Positions 43,755 to 56,790 of a DNA stretch of 64,000 bases are shown in pieces. A model generated the notes under the pieces. The model did no database searches, was not told where the DNA came from, and saw only the letters and a list, made by a program, of their open reading frames with translations. This DNA comes from Streptomyces taklimakanensis. Its GTDB lineage: Bacteria; Actinomycetota; Actinomycetes; Streptomycetales; Streptomycetaceae. Position numbers and translations under genes: made by a program. The stretch lies in assembly GCF_009709575.1 (NCBI RefSeq), contig NZ_WIXO01000001.1:2296001-2360000 (forward strand), given 5' to 3'. The stretch's first letter is position 1, and each line of letters begins with the position of its first letter.

Positions 43755-45911
43755 GTGTCAGCGCCCACAGTGGCCGCACCACTCCCCCCCGACCGCTCGG
43801 ATTCCGCCGTCGCCGAAGCGTCCCGCACCGTCTACGGAAGGGTCGTCGACCCCGAGGCGGCTCTGCCCGGAGGCCGCTTCCCGGCCGAGATACGTGCCGA
43901 GCTGGACGGCTGCCAGGACACGGAAGGCGACCTGGACCGGCTGCGCCGGCGGGCGGCCTCCTGGTCGGCGGGGGAAGCCCTGCGGTTCCGGGAACTCCTC
44001 GGCCCGCTGGACGCCGAAACGCGGGCCGTCCTGGTACGGCGTACCGCCCTGGCCTGCGCGCCGCTCGCCCTGATGTCCGGCGCCTGGTTGCAGTGGTTGA
44101 GCGCTCCGGGCAACGGGGACGACCCCGCGGTCCTGCGCATCCTCGCGCTGTACGCCTCGGACCTGGGCGTCGGCAACCCGCGCGCCTCGCGCGGGGACGC
44201 CTACCTGCCGGTGCTGCGGCACCTCGGCGTCTCCGAGAACGCCGTACCCGCCGGCCGGCTCGCGGCCGACCAGCGGATCGACGACGGGCACTTCCGGCTG
44301 CCCGCCCTGCTGCTCGCCATGAGCAGGCGTCCCGACGACTTCACGCCGGAGATCCTCGGCGCGGACCTGTGCCTGCGCTCCGTCGGTCTGCTGCCCGCCC
44401 TCACGCTGGTGCGGGCCGAGGAACCGACCGTCACGCACTGGGACGTCGTCGACCCCGCCACGCCCCGCGGCGAAGCGCCCGGCGGTGTGGAGCTCGCCCT
44501 CGCCGCCGTCGAGGACCTGGTGGCGCGGGACGGGGAGGACGCCCGTGCGCGGAGCGTCACCGGCTTCCGCTGGGCCCTCACGGCGCTGAAGGAGTGGACC
44601 GGGCGGCTGCACACGGAACTCGTCGCCGCCTGCGACCCGGTCTTCGAAATGGCCGAGCTGATGAGGCGGCGGGCCCGTGAGGGTTCGGTGTACCACCACG
44701 CCTTCCCCCTGGAGGGTCGGCCGCTGGCCGACTGGCTCAGGGAGAGCCAGACCGATCCCCGACCGATGCTGGCGGCGCTGTCCCGCAGTCGCCTGGTGCG
44801 GCCGGGCCGGCCGGACCGGAGCCGGCTGGTGAACGGGCTGGTGGAGGAGAACGGCCGGATGTTCCGGGTGTTCTCGCCCGAGGACCTGGACGTGGTGCGC
44901 CGCTGGATCGGCTCACTGCCCGGTCCGGCGGTCGGTACGCCGGAGGCCGGCGCCGCCCTCTCCCCCGCGCGGCCCCTCGGGCTGCGCACCTGGCGGGCCG
45001 AGGACGACGGCCGGCCGCCGGCGACCGTCCGGGAGGCCTACCACCTGCTCCTCAACCGCACGGACACCCCGGCGGTGCGCGCCTACGCACGCGAGTACGT
45101 GCACGGTTGGCTGGGGAGGTCACGCCACGGGATGGACGCGTGCGAGAGCTCGCTCCCCGCGCGGTGGACCACACGCGGGCTGCGCCCCTGGCTGGTCGAC
45201 ATGCACGACCGGCACAACGAGGCGTTCGAACAGGGCGCGGAGCAGGAGCTGCCGAGCCGGGAGGCGCTCGTCGACTCCACGGTGCAGCTCGCTCCCCTCA
45301 CCCTGATCGACGGTGCCTGGATCCAGGGGTTCACCGACTACGAGCACGCGTCGTCGGAGATCGGCCACTCCCTGTTCGATACCTACTGGGACGAGCTGGG
45401 CAACGGCGAGGCGCGTCTGAACCACCCCCTCATCTACCGCGAGGTGCTCCAGGAGATGGGGGTGGACGTCCCGCCCACCGCCTCCCGCGCCTTCGCCGAG
45501 TGGGAGGGCTTCCGGGACGCCTCCTTCGACCTGCCGGTGTACTGGCTGAGCATCGGCCGGTTCCCGCAGACCTTCATGCCCGAGGTGCTCGGCCTGAACC
45601 TGGCGATGGAGCTGTCCGGGGTCGGCGGCACGTACCGCAAGGCGCGGCTGGCACTGAAGAAGTACGGGTTCAGCACCCGCTTCGTCGACATCCACAACAC
45701 CGTGGACAACGTCGCGACGGGCCACTCGGCGTGGGCCGCCGACGCCATCGACACGTACCTGTCGTCGATCACGGCGTCCCAGGGCGCCGGCGCCCTCGAC
45801 TCCGCGTGGGAACGCGTCCGCACGGGTTACCGCTCGCTCAACCCGCCGTCGGGCTTCCGGGCCCGCCAGGCCGCGCGCCGAGCCGCACGCAGTGCGGCGA
45901 AGACCCGCTGA
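43755..45911 (+). CDS. Tandem heme-oxygenase-like diiron oxidase (HDO) with degenerate first domain
   Basis: 718 residues from GTG 43755. The C-terminal domain (about 510-680) has the iron-containing redox enzyme marks: SEIGHSLFDTYWDELGNGEA (Glu), RLNHPLIYREVLQEMG (His near 557), NLAMELSG (Glu near 618) and VDIHNTVDNVATGHSAWA (Asp/His/Asp/His near 645-657). The N-terminal domain (about 100-255) is a diverged copy: LALYASDLGVGNPRASRGDA replaces the Glu/His block, and the D-x-H...H block becomes THWDVVDPATPRG. So one active and one structural domain are expected. HDOs oxidise amino or acyl groups. It needs electrons, perhaps from the reductase at 39931. Confidence 0.83.
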   Translation: MSAPTVAAPLPPDRSDSAVAEASRTVYGRVVDPEAALPGGRFPAEIRAELDGCQDTEGDLDRLRRRAASWSAGEALRFRELLGPLDAETRAVLVRRTALACAPLALMSGAWLQWLSAPGNGDDPAVLRILALYASDLGVGNPRASRGDAYLPVLRHLGVSENAVPAGRLAADQRIDDGHFRLPALLLAMSRRPDDFTPEILGADLCLRSVGLLPALTLVRAEEPTVTHWDVVDPATPRGEAPGGVELALAAVEDLVARDGEDARARSVTGFRWALTALKEWTGRLHTELVAACDPVFEMAELMRRRAREGSVYHHAFPLEGRPLADWLRESQTDPRPMLAALSRSRLVRPGRPDRSRLVNGLVEENGRMFRVFSPEDLDVVRRWIGSLPGPAVGTPEAGAALSPARPLGLRTWRAEDDGRPPATVREAYHLLLNRTDTPAVRAYAREYVHGWLGRSRHGMDACESSLPARWTTRGLRPWLVDMHDRHNEAFEQGAEQELPSREALVDSTVQLAPLTLIDGAWIQGFTDYEHASSEIGHSLFDTYWDELGNGEARLNHPLIYREVLQEMGVDVPPTASRAFAEWEGFRDASFDLPVYWLSIGRFPQTFMPEVLGLNLAMELSGVGGTYRKARLALKKYGFSTRFVDIHNTVDNVATGHSAWAADAIDTYLSSITASQGAGALDSAWERVRTGYRSLNPPSGFRARQAARRAARSAAKTR

Positions 45912-45972
45912 CGACCTGCCCGGACGACCACCCGGACCCCGCCGGCCTTCCCCTCACACAAGGAGCATTCCC

Positions 45973-47808
45973 ATGTCCGATCTGGTACTGGGCGTATCCG
46001 CCTTCTACCACGACAGCGCCGCCGCCCTGGTGGTCGACGGCGCTCCGGTGGCCGCCGCCCAGGAGGAGCGGTTCAGCCGGGTGCGGCACGACGCCGCCTT
46101 CCCCGCCCTCGCCACCCGGTACTGCCTGGAAGAGGCCGGCGTCTCGCTGGACGACGTGTCCGCCGTCGCCTATTACGAGGACCCCGCGCTGAAGTACCGG
46201 CGCGTCCTGACCACCTTCGCGGGCGCGGCGCCGAACGGTTTCCCCTCCTTCCGGGACACCCTTCCCGGCTGGCTGTCCTGGAAGCGCAGGACCGCGGACG
46301 TCGTCCGCAAGGAGCTGGCCGGCCTCGGCCTGGGTGAGGTCCCGGAGCTCAGCGTCCGCCGGCACCACGAGTCCCACGCCGCTTCGGCCTTCTACCCGAG
46401 CCCCTACGAGTCGGCCGCCGTGCTGTGCATCGACGGGGTCGGGGAGTGGGCCACCACCACGCTGTGGCACGGCCGGGGCACCCGGCTCGAACCGATCTCC
46501 GAGATCCGCTTCCCGCACTCCCTCGGACTGCTGTACTCGGCGTTCACCTACTTCTGCGGCTTCAAGGTCGACTCGGGCGAGTACAAGCTCATGGGCCTCG
46601 CGCCCTACGGAAAGCCCCGCTACGCGGAGCTCATCCGGGAGAAGCTGATCGACGTCAAGCCCGACGGCTCCTTCCGGCTCGACATGGACCACTTCGAGTA
46701 CCTGCGCGGTCAGGTGATGACCGGGCGTGGTTTCGAGGCGCTGTTCGGCGGCCCCCGGCGCACCCCGGAGAGCCCGCTCACGGAGCGCGAGTTCGACCTC
46801 GCGGCCTCGGTGCAGAAGGTCACCGAGGACGTGGCCATCCTGCTGGCCCGGCACGCCCGCAAGGTCACCGGCGAGCGCAACCTCGTCCTGGCCGGCGGTG
46901 TGGCGCTCAACTGCGTCGCCAACGGAAAGATCATCAACGCCGGCATCTTCGACGAGGTGTGGGTCCAGCCCGCCGCCGGCGACGCCGGCGGCGCGCTCGG
47001 CGCGGCGCTCGCCGTCGCCTCGGAGCGCGGCGCGCCCCGCGGCCACCTCGGGAACGGAACCGACGGCATGGCCGGCTCGCTCCTCGGCCCGGAGTTCGAC
47101 GACGACGAGATCGCCGCCTACCTGGACGGCGAGAACATCCCCTACACCCGGCTGACCCCGCAGGAGCTCTCCCGGCAGGTCGCGGGGGAACTCGCCCAGG
47201 GGCGGATCGTGGGCTGGTTCCAGGGCCGGATGGAGTTCGGGCCGCGGGCGCTCGGCGCCCGGTCGATCATCGGTGACCCGCGTGACCCGGACATGCAGTC
47301 CACGATGAACCTCAAGATCAAGTTCAGGGAGTCGTTCCGCCCCTTCGCCCCCTCGGTGCTCGCCGAGGACGCCAAGGACTACTTCGAGCTCCACCAGGAG
47401 AGTCCCTACATGCTGGTGGTCACCGGCGTCGCACCCTCCCAGCGGGTCGATGCGACGGGCGGCGGCGACGCCGCCGGACTCGACCTGCTCAAGGTGCAGC
47501 GCTCCACCATTCCGGCGGTCACGCACGTCGACCACTCGGCCCGGGTGCAGACCGTCACGCCCGAGCGGAACGCTCCGTACCACCGGCTCCTCACCGCGTT
47601 CAAGAAACAGACCGGCTGCTCCGTCCTGGTCAACACGTCCTTCAACGTACGTGGCGAACCGATCGTCGCCAGCCCGGCCGAGGCGTACGCGTGCTTCATG
47701 CGGACGAACATCGACCTCCTGGCCGTCGGCAACTTCCTGCTGCGCAAGAGCGAGCAGCCCGAATGGCGGGAGGAGACGGACTGGCGCGACGAGATTCCCC
47801 TCGACTGA
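45973..47808 (+). CDS. NodU/CmcH-family O-carbamoyltransferase
   Basis: 611 residues from ATG 45973 (AAGGAG upstream). The N-terminal ASKHA-like half has LVLGVSAFYHDSAAALVVDG, EERFSRVRHDAAFPALATRY, RRHHESHAASAFYPSPYESA and LCIDGVGEWATTTLWHG. NLVLAGGVALNCVANGKIIN and GRMEFGPRALGARSIIGDPR with FRESFRPFAPSVL form the C-terminal carbamoyl-phosphate domain, ending SVLVNTSFNVRGEPIV. It moves carbamoyl from carbamoyl phosphate via carbamoyl-AMP to a hydroxyl (or amine) of the product. Dedicated carAB follows downstream. Confidence 0.93.
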   Translation: MSDLVLGVSAFYHDSAAALVVDGAPVAAAQEERFSRVRHDAAFPALATRYCLEEAGVSLDDVSAVAYYEDPALKYRRVLTTFAGAAPNGFPSFRDTLPGWLSWKRRTADVVRKELAGLGLGEVPELSVRRHHESHAASAFYPSPYESAAVLCIDGVGEWATTTLWHGRGTRLEPISEIRFPHSLGLLYSAFTYFCGFKVDSGEYKLMGLAPYGKPRYAELIREKLIDVKPDGSFRLDMDHFEYLRGQVMTGRGFEALFGGPRRTPESPLTEREFDLAASVQKVTEDVAILLARHARKVTGERNLVLAGGVALNCVANGKIINAGIFDEVWVQPAAGDAGGALGAALAVASERGAPRGHLGNGTDGMAGSLLGPEFDDDEIAAYLDGENIPYTRLTPQELSRQVAGELAQGRIVGWFQGRMEFGPRALGARSIIGDPRDPDMQSTMNLKIKFRESFRPFAPSVLAEDAKDYFELHQESPYMLVVTGVAPSQRVDATGGGDAAGLDLLKVQRSTIPAVTHVDHSARVQTVTPERNAPYHRLLTAFKKQTGCSVLVNTSFNVRGEPIVASPAEAYACFMRTNIDLLAVGNFLLRKSEQPEWREETDWRDEIPLD

Positions 47809-47881
47809 CACGTGCGCACCGCCCCTCGGCGAGACCCCGTGGTCTGCTGAGAACCGTGGGCCCCGAACGCTCCGAGACGAG

Positions 47882-47922
47882 AACCGAGAAAAACCGAGAG
47901 AACCGGGAAACCGAGAGAAAGG
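47882..47922 (+). repeat. Purine-rich AACCGAGA repeats before the SxtJ-like gene
   Basis: Four imperfect units of AACCGAGA/AACCGGGA in a row end in AAAGGAAG, the ribosome-binding site of the next gene. An unusual A-rich leader in this GC-rich genome; it may keep the mRNA unfolded. Confidence 0.5.
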
Positions 47923-47933
47923 AAGCGTGAACC

Positions 47934-48080
47934 GTGCGTACCGTACTCCTGGCCATCGTCTACTACCTGGTGGTCACCCCCGTCGGCCTACTGGCCCGGG
48001 TCGTCCGTGACCCGCTCGCCCGCGGCTGGGACCGCGGGGCCCGCACCTACTGGGTGACACCCACCCCGCCGGCGGCCTGA
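47934..48080 (+). CDS. 48-residue SxtJ/DUF5989-like membrane peptide
   Basis: GTG 47934 with AAAGGA upstream. One hydrophobic segment (RTVLLAIVYYLVVTPVGLLA) is followed by RVVRDPLARGWDRGARTYWV. The pattern VVTPxGLLxRxxxDPL...YW is the C-terminal end of SxtJ-type proteins, which accompany NodU/CmcH carbamoyltransferases in many clusters. The usual N-terminal half is absent here, so this is a minimal version. Role unknown; position right after the carbamoyltransferase supports a functional link. Confidence 0.65.
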   Translation: MRTVLLAIVYYLVVTPVGLLARVVRDPLARGWDRGARTYWVTPTPPAA

Positions 48081-48218
48081 GCCCACCGGCCCGCAGAGGA
48101 AGACGGACAGCGCCACGAGGGGCCGGGGTGACACGGTCCGAACGACAGTTCACCCGGCCCCACCCGGCACACCCGTCTCCGCCGACGAGACACGACCACA
48201 CGATTCGCAGGAGCAGGA

Positions 48219-48947
48219 ATGCGCGCATCGCCGTCCCCTCAAGAAGGAGTGGACTACCAACAGGGAAAGGGAGGGGCCGCGGAAGCGGTCCGGCTCACCG
48301 TTCCCGTCGCCATGGCCTACATCCCACTGGGGGTGGCGTTCGGCGTGCTCCTCACGGCGAGCGGCATCAGCTGGTACTGGGCGCCGATATCCACCCTGCT
48401 CATCTACGCGGGATCCATCGAATTCCTCGCCGTCGGATTCATGGTGGCCGGGCTGCCCATCTACCAGGTGGCGTTCACCTCGCTCATCGTGAACTTCCGC
48501 CACATCTTCTACGGCCTGTCCTTCCCGATAGAGCGACTGCGGACCCGGACCCAGAAGGTCTACGGCGTCTTCGCGCTGACGGACGAGACGTACGGCATCA
48601 CGACGGCCGGCCCCGGCATGGACCTGACGGGCAGGCAGATAACCATTCTCCAAGCGGTCAGTCATGTGTGGTGGTTCCTCGGGGCGCTGCTCGGCTCCCT
48701 CATCGGTCAGGTCATCCCGGACAGCGTCAAGGGCTTCGAGTTCGCGCTCACGGCCATGTTCCTGACCCTCGCCGTCAACGCGGTCCGCTCCCGCCGGAGC
48801 GTCGGCCTCGTCCTGCTGGCTCTGGCCGCCGGAGCCATCGCGTACTTCGTGGACAAGTACCTCATCGAGGAGTCCTTCCTCATCGTCAGCCTGCTCCTTT
48901 ACGTGGGTGCGATCAGCTGCATGTACAAGAAGGAGAAGGCGAAGTGA
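48219..48947 (+). CDS. azlC: AzlC-family branched-chain amino acid exporter subunit
   Basis: 242 residues from ATG 48219 (AGGAG upstream). AYIPLGVAFGVLLTASGISW, STLLIYAGSIEFLAVGFMVA, TSLIVNFRHIFYGLSFPIER and FALTDETYGITTA are the AzlC signature. About six membrane segments. With AzlD it exports branched-chain amino acids and toxic analogues such as azaleucine. In this cluster it probably exports the product and gives self-resistance. Its stop overlaps the AzlD start. Confidence 0.9.
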   Translation: MRASPSPQEGVDYQQGKGGAAEAVRLTVPVAMAYIPLGVAFGVLLTASGISWYWAPISTLLIYAGSIEFLAVGFMVAGLPIYQVAFTSLIVNFRHIFYGLSFPIERLRTRTQKVYGVFALTDETYGITTAGPGMDLTGRQITILQAVSHVWWFLGALLGSLIGQVIPDSVKGFEFALTAMFLTLAVNAVRSRRSVGLVLLALAAGAIAYFVDKYLIEESFLIVSLLLYVGAISCMYKKEKAK

Positions 48948-49276
48948 CCATGGTTTCCGACACTCACGCGTTCACCGTCGTCGCCGTCATCTCGGTCGTG
49001 ACCATCGCCCTCCGGGTGGCGCCGTTCTTCGTCCTCGGGAAGCTCTCGCAGAGCGGCTACATGCGGTACATCGGCGAGAAGATGCCGACCGGCGTGATGG
49101 TCCTCCTGGTGGCCTACACCATCAAGGACCTGGACGTCAGCGTCTATCCGTACGGCCTGCCGACGCTGGTCTCGCTCTGCGTCGCGGCGGTCATGTACTG
49201 GAAGACGGACAACTCGCTGTTGTCCATCGGCGGTGGCGTGGCTCTGTACATGACTCTCGTCAATGTGGTGGTCTGA
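48944..49276 (+). CDS. azlD: AzlD-family exporter subunit
   Basis: 110 residues from GTG 48944 (GTGA overlap with azlC; ATG 48950 also possible). TIALRVAPFFVLGKLSQSGY, GEKMPTGVMVLLVAYTIKDL and LPTLVSLCVAAVMYWKTDNS are typical, with about four membrane segments. Partner of AzlC. carA starts on the base after its stop, so exporter and carbamoyl-phosphate synthesis are one coupled unit. Confidence 0.9.
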   Translation: MTMVSDTHAFTVVAVISVVTIALRVAPFFVLGKLSQSGYMRYIGEKMPTGVMVLLVAYTIKDLDVSVYPYGLPTLVSLCVAAVMYWKTDNSLLSIGGGVALYMTLVNVVV

Positions 49277-50405
49277 ATGGGCAACGCGAAGACACCTGGT
49301 TCCACCGCCGTACTGGTTTTGGAGGACGGCCGTATCTTCCGTGGCCGCGCCTACGGGGCGGTGGGCGAGACCCTGGGCGAGGCGGTGTTCTCCACCGGGA
49401 TGACCGGTTACCAGGAGACGTTGACCGATCCGTCCTACCACCGTCAGGTGGTGGTGATGACCGCTCCGCACATCGGCAACACCGGCGTCAACGACGAGGA
49501 CCCGGAGTCGGGGCGGATCTGGGTGGCCGGGTATGTGGTGCGTGATCCGGCCCGGGTGCCTTCCAGTTGGCGTTCGGTGCGCACGTTGGACGAGGAGTTG
49601 GTCGCCCAGGGGGTGGTCGGCATCTGTGGTGTCGACACCCGGGCGCTGACCCGGCATCTGCGTGAGCGTGGGGCGATGCGGGTGGGGATCTTCTCCGGTG
49701 AGGCGCTCGCCGACGAGGCGTCCCTGCTGGCCCGGGTGCGTACCGCCCCGCAGATGGTCGGGGCCGACCTCGCCGCCGAGGTCGCCACCGCCGAGCCCTA
49801 CACCGTCCCCGCCATCGGCGCCAAGCGGTTCACGGTGGCGGCGGTGGATCTGGGGATCAAGGGGATGACGCCGCGGCGGATGGCCGAGCGTGGTATCGAG
49901 GTGCACGTGTTGCCGGCGACGGCGACGGTCGAGGACGTCTACGCGGTCGATCCGGATGGGGTGTTCTTCTCCAACGGTCCGGGCGACCCCGCGGCCGCGG
50001 ACCGTCCCGTCTCCGTCATGCGCTCCGTTCTGGAGCGGTCCACGCCGTTGTTCGGTATCTGTTTCGGCAATCAGGTCCTGGGCCGTGCGCTCGGCTTCGG
50101 CACCTACAAGTTGAAGTATGGCCACCGGGGCATCAACCAGCCGGTGCAGGACCGCCTCACCGGTCGGGTGGAGGTCACCGCGCACAATCACGGTTTCGCC
50201 GTGGACGCCCCCGTGGGCGCGCCCAGCGACACCCCCTACGGCCGGGCCGAGGTCTCCCACGTCTGCCTCAACGACGGCGTGGTCGAGGGGCTGCGCCTGC
50301 TCGACCGGCCCGCCTTCAGTGTTCAGTACCACCCCGAGGCGGCGGCCGGTCCGCACGACGCCGCCTACCTGTTCGACCGCTTCGTCTCCCTGATGGAGGG
50401 CCAGC

Positions 50406-50413
<8 letters not shown>
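49277..50413 (+). CDS. carA: Carbamoyl-phosphate synthase small subunit (cluster-linked copy)
   Basis: 378 residues from ATG 49277. [20 protein letters not shown] and [20 protein letters not shown] open the N-terminal domain; the glutaminase domain has [20 protein letters not shown] (Cys nucleophile, with FGNQ where LGHQ is more usual), GHRGINQPV and [20 protein letters not shown] (His/Glu). It makes ammonia from glutamine for CarB. It overlaps carB by eight bases. Third positions in the first half hold more T and G than neighbouring cluster genes. Confidence 0.95.
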
Positions 50414-53870
<3,457 letters not shown>

Positions 53871-54857
53871 GACGCCCAGCCGGCGGGCCGCCGCCTCGTC
53901 GGTGTAGCCCTGGGCGAGCAGCCTCAACAGTTCCCGCAACTGGGAACCGGGGTCGTCGAGGCCGCGCCGCACCGGCTCGCCGAAGGGCTGGGCTCCCTCC
54001 CAGACGGCCTCGAACAGGGCGCGGAAGGCAGCCACCGCACCTGGCTCCCTGATCAGGGCGGCGCCCTTGGAGGTGTCCTCGGGGTCGAGCGGCACCAGCG
54101 CGGCCTCGCGGTCCACGATGTGCATCCGCAGCGGAAGGGCCGGGACGGTGCGGGTCTCCCCTCCCTGCTCGGTCTCCCAGCGCGCGTATTCGTACGTGGC
54201 GGCGTCGTTGCGGACGCTGTCCAGGTACACCGTTCTCACCCGCACGCCGCGGCTCAGCTGCTCCTGTGTGAGGGGCTTCGCCGCTTCGATGCTCGCCGGG
54301 CTCTGCCCGCCGCCGGGGGAGAAGCAGAGGACCTCCTTCTCCGCCTGCTCCCCGAGTTCGGCGATCCGCTGTCGGACCGCCTGGAGACCGATGATCGACT
54401 CGGCGGTCCCGGAGGGCCGCCGGGGAAGGAGTTCGGAGTAGTGCGCGATGAACGCCTCGGCCGCGGCGTGGCTCTCCGCGAGGGCGAGCTGCTGCTCCGC
54501 GACCCGGGCCTGCTGGCGGGCGATCAGGGTCTCGAGAGCCACCCGCGGGCTGACCACGCGGAGCGCACCGCCGTCGGTGTGCAGGTGAAGCAGGGAGAGG
54601 TCCGCCAGTTCGTCAAGGGCCGCTCGTATCTCCTCCTCGGACCACCCAAGAATATGGACGAATTCGAGTACCCCTGCACCGGGATGCGCGAGCATCGCTC
54701 GATAGAGCGTATCCGAACGTGCGGTCATCCCCAGATTCGTCAGCATCCCTTTTCCCCCAGTCGATGGCCCCGGGGAATTGTTGAGGTATCTCCGTGCCAG
54801 GTCAAGAAGGTGTCCGAGCAGTGGACCTCGTCCCATACGAAAGAATTGAGACATCCC

Positions 54858-55127
54858 ATGCACCTCATTCCCTTCCGACTCGTCGGGGTGCCGCTGCCGG
54901 TACATCGAGAGGTAGCGGACATCGCACTCACCGCACTCGAACAGGCACGTAGGCGGACGAAAGGGGTGGAGCACGTCAGGGCGCACCCGAGCCGGTTCGG
55001 CGCGCGGGGCATCGCGTTCTGCTCCGCGGCCCAGTCGTTCGAGGAGGCGCAGGCGAGCTGCCGGGAGTTGTGCGGGGCGGCCCTCTCCAGTGCCGAGCAG
55101 TTGGCCGACTGGAACATCGAGATCTGA
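54858..55127 (+). CDS. Small hypothetical protein, divergent from the regulator
   Basis: 89 residues from ATG 54858: MHLIPFRLVGVPLPVHREVA, a helical middle (DIALTALEQARRRTKGVEHV), then three Cys (FCSAAQSF, SCRELCGAALSS) and the end QLADWNIEI. The ribosome-binding site is weak. No family is recognised. Position opposite the regulator suggests direct control, and the Cys spacing leaves open a peptide-substrate or metal-binding role. Confidence 0.55.
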   Translation: MHLIPFRLVGVPLPVHREVADIALTALEQARRRTKGVEHVRAHPSRFGARGIAFCSAAQSFEEAQASCRELCGAALSSAEQLADWNIEI

Positions 55128-55137
55128 GGAGTCCCCC

Positions 55138-55153
55138 CGACACGAACGTGTCG
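55138..55153. promoter_or_regulatory. Palindrome CGACACG-AA-CGTGTCG
   Basis: Seven-base arms lie ten bases after the stop of the small gene and 130 bp before the next small ORF. Operator or short terminator; a GTGCCA cluster motif follows at 55164. Confidence 0.35.
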
Positions 55154-55284
55154 TTGCCTCTTTGTGCCAGTGAAAACACGCGACACCACCCCTTCTCCCC
55201 CGGCAGGCTTGGGGACATCGCGGGAACCCCCGCAGAGAAAATTCCGCGCATTTCATGCCGGTCCTGAAGGGGAGATTGACGAGA

Positions 55285-55443
55285 ATGCGTAAGATCCTTC
55301 TGTTCGGTTTTGCCGTCCTGTTCGGGTGCACCGCTTTCCTTACCGCCGGCGCCGATAATTCCGAGGCGGTCTCCAAAGCGCAGGCGACCGAGACCGCGCA
55401 GGAGCCGTCGGAGGATTCGGGCGACGCCAACACGTGGGACTGA
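55285..55443 (+). CDS. Small secreted or lipid-anchored peptide
   Basis: 52 residues from ATG 55285 with AAGGGGAG upstream. MRKILLFGFAVLFGCTAFLT is a signal sequence; LFGC could be a poor lipobox. The remaining acidic tail (SKAQATETAQEPSEDSGDAN, then TWD) has no domain. It may close the cluster as an exported peptide, or be unrelated. No homologue recognised. Confidence 0.5.
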   Translation: MRKILLFGFAVLFGCTAFLTAGADNSEAVSKAQATETAQEPSEDSGDANTWD

Positions 55444-56790
55444 CGGAGGCCGCCGGGGCGATCGACCCCCGCCGCGGAGGCCCTGCCCCCGGCCCGGCGG
55501 CGAGGGCGTGTGGCCGGTCGGCGACCAGCGGTTCCGTGGTTCCCGCGCGCCGCGCGTGCCGAGCCCCGTCCATGGGACACGGGCCACGCCCCGTGGGGAG
55601 TCGGGTCGGGCGTCCCATCGCCGGCCCTCGGACCGATGTCCTCGGAATCCGCGGCAGGCGTTCGCACATTACGAGTTCGACGGATTCGCATCGGACGGGT
55701 GCGCCTCGGCCGTCCCACCCGAACGACGCGTACCTCGCCCACCTCGCGTACCGGATTCCGCGTATCCGCCCCCCGCGCGCCCCCCTGCGCTTCGCGAGCG
55801 GACGACCGCAGCAGGCGGAGGGCGCGCCGACAACGTGGAGCCGGGCGCCGCGTCCGGTGGATTGGCGCCGCCCCGCCGGCCTTCTTCCCGATCGGGCTCC
55901 CCGCCTTCCGGTGAAGGTGTGAGTGGCATGTTCGCGTCCATCTCGTTCCACGGTGTCGAGCCGCCTCGGAGAAAGCCGTTCGCACGCGGCCCAGGGCCCG
56001 CGCCGGCCCGGTGGCGCGGTCGGCTCGACGCGTCCACCGGTCGAGTCCGCCGGTCGGCTTCCCGGCCGAGTCCCGGACCGGGTCGTCCGTCGGAGACGGT
56101 CGTGTGCGGAGGGGGCGCCTTCCGGACGATGTGCTCATGCCGAGGGGCTCGTATGCGCCGGATCCACCGCGCATGAATGTCCGAAAATGGTCGACCAAGG
56201 CACCCCTCCTCCCCTGACGCACGGACACGGGGTGGCCACCGTCGGCGTCGCGAGTTCACTCCGGGGCAGCAAGGGGCACACCGTGGGGTTCATCGGGTCC
56301 GCCGCCGTCACCGTCGGCGCCGCGCCGCCGACCGACACCCCCACCGGCACCCCACCGGCACCTCGCGAGGCGGTCCCCCGGAGCGTTCCGGGGGACCGCC
56401 TCCGTCGTTCGTGGGACAGCCCGGGCGGAGGCAAACGCCGGATGTGCGCGTCCGCAACCGTCGCCCGGTTGCCGGCCGTGCGGACGGGAGCGCGCCCAAC
56501 GAGAAAGGGAGGGATGCTTTCCGGTCGAGGTGAGGCGGCTGGGAGACGATCCGACGGATGGAGAATCCCAGCTCACAGACGGTTGGAGAGCCACGCGACG
56601 GCAAGGTGTCCACATGGTGGACACGGTTCCGTGAAGCGCTCGGGCGCGCCACGAACTGGGCGGATGCCCCTCCAGGCCACTCTGTCACCGTAAAGGGTGA
56701 CCTGAAGTGTTCCGTCGGATGTGCGGTCGCCGTTTGCCTTGGCAAGACTGCCGTCCGGTATCTGCCACATCGAGCCAAGGAGTGTTCGAA
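55444..56790. other. Long non-coding gap with an orphan hairpin
   Basis: About 1.35 kb in which all frames give Arg/Pro/Ser-rich artefacts and none has a ribosome-binding site with a sensible protein. Near its end GTCACC-GTAAAG-GGTGAC (56684-56701) is an inverted repeat before the subtilisin-inhibitor gene and may be its operator. The strongest structure is the 56368-56401 hairpin listed separately. Confidence 0.45.
56368..56401. terminator. Orphan 15-bp-arm hairpin
   Basis: Arms 56368-56382 and 56387-56401 pair perfectly (AGGCGGTCCCCCGGA and complement) around GCGT. No gene ends close by on either strand, so it may end an unseen small RNA or be left from a lost gene. Confidence 0.5.

Noticed and set aside
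54747..56228. N-terminal extension of the LuxR-type regulator to 820 residues
   Set aside because: The extra 490 residues are Arg/Pro-rich without domains and cover two small plus-strand genes. The start at 54746 has an upstream G-rich ribosome-binding site and begins a clear winged helix.
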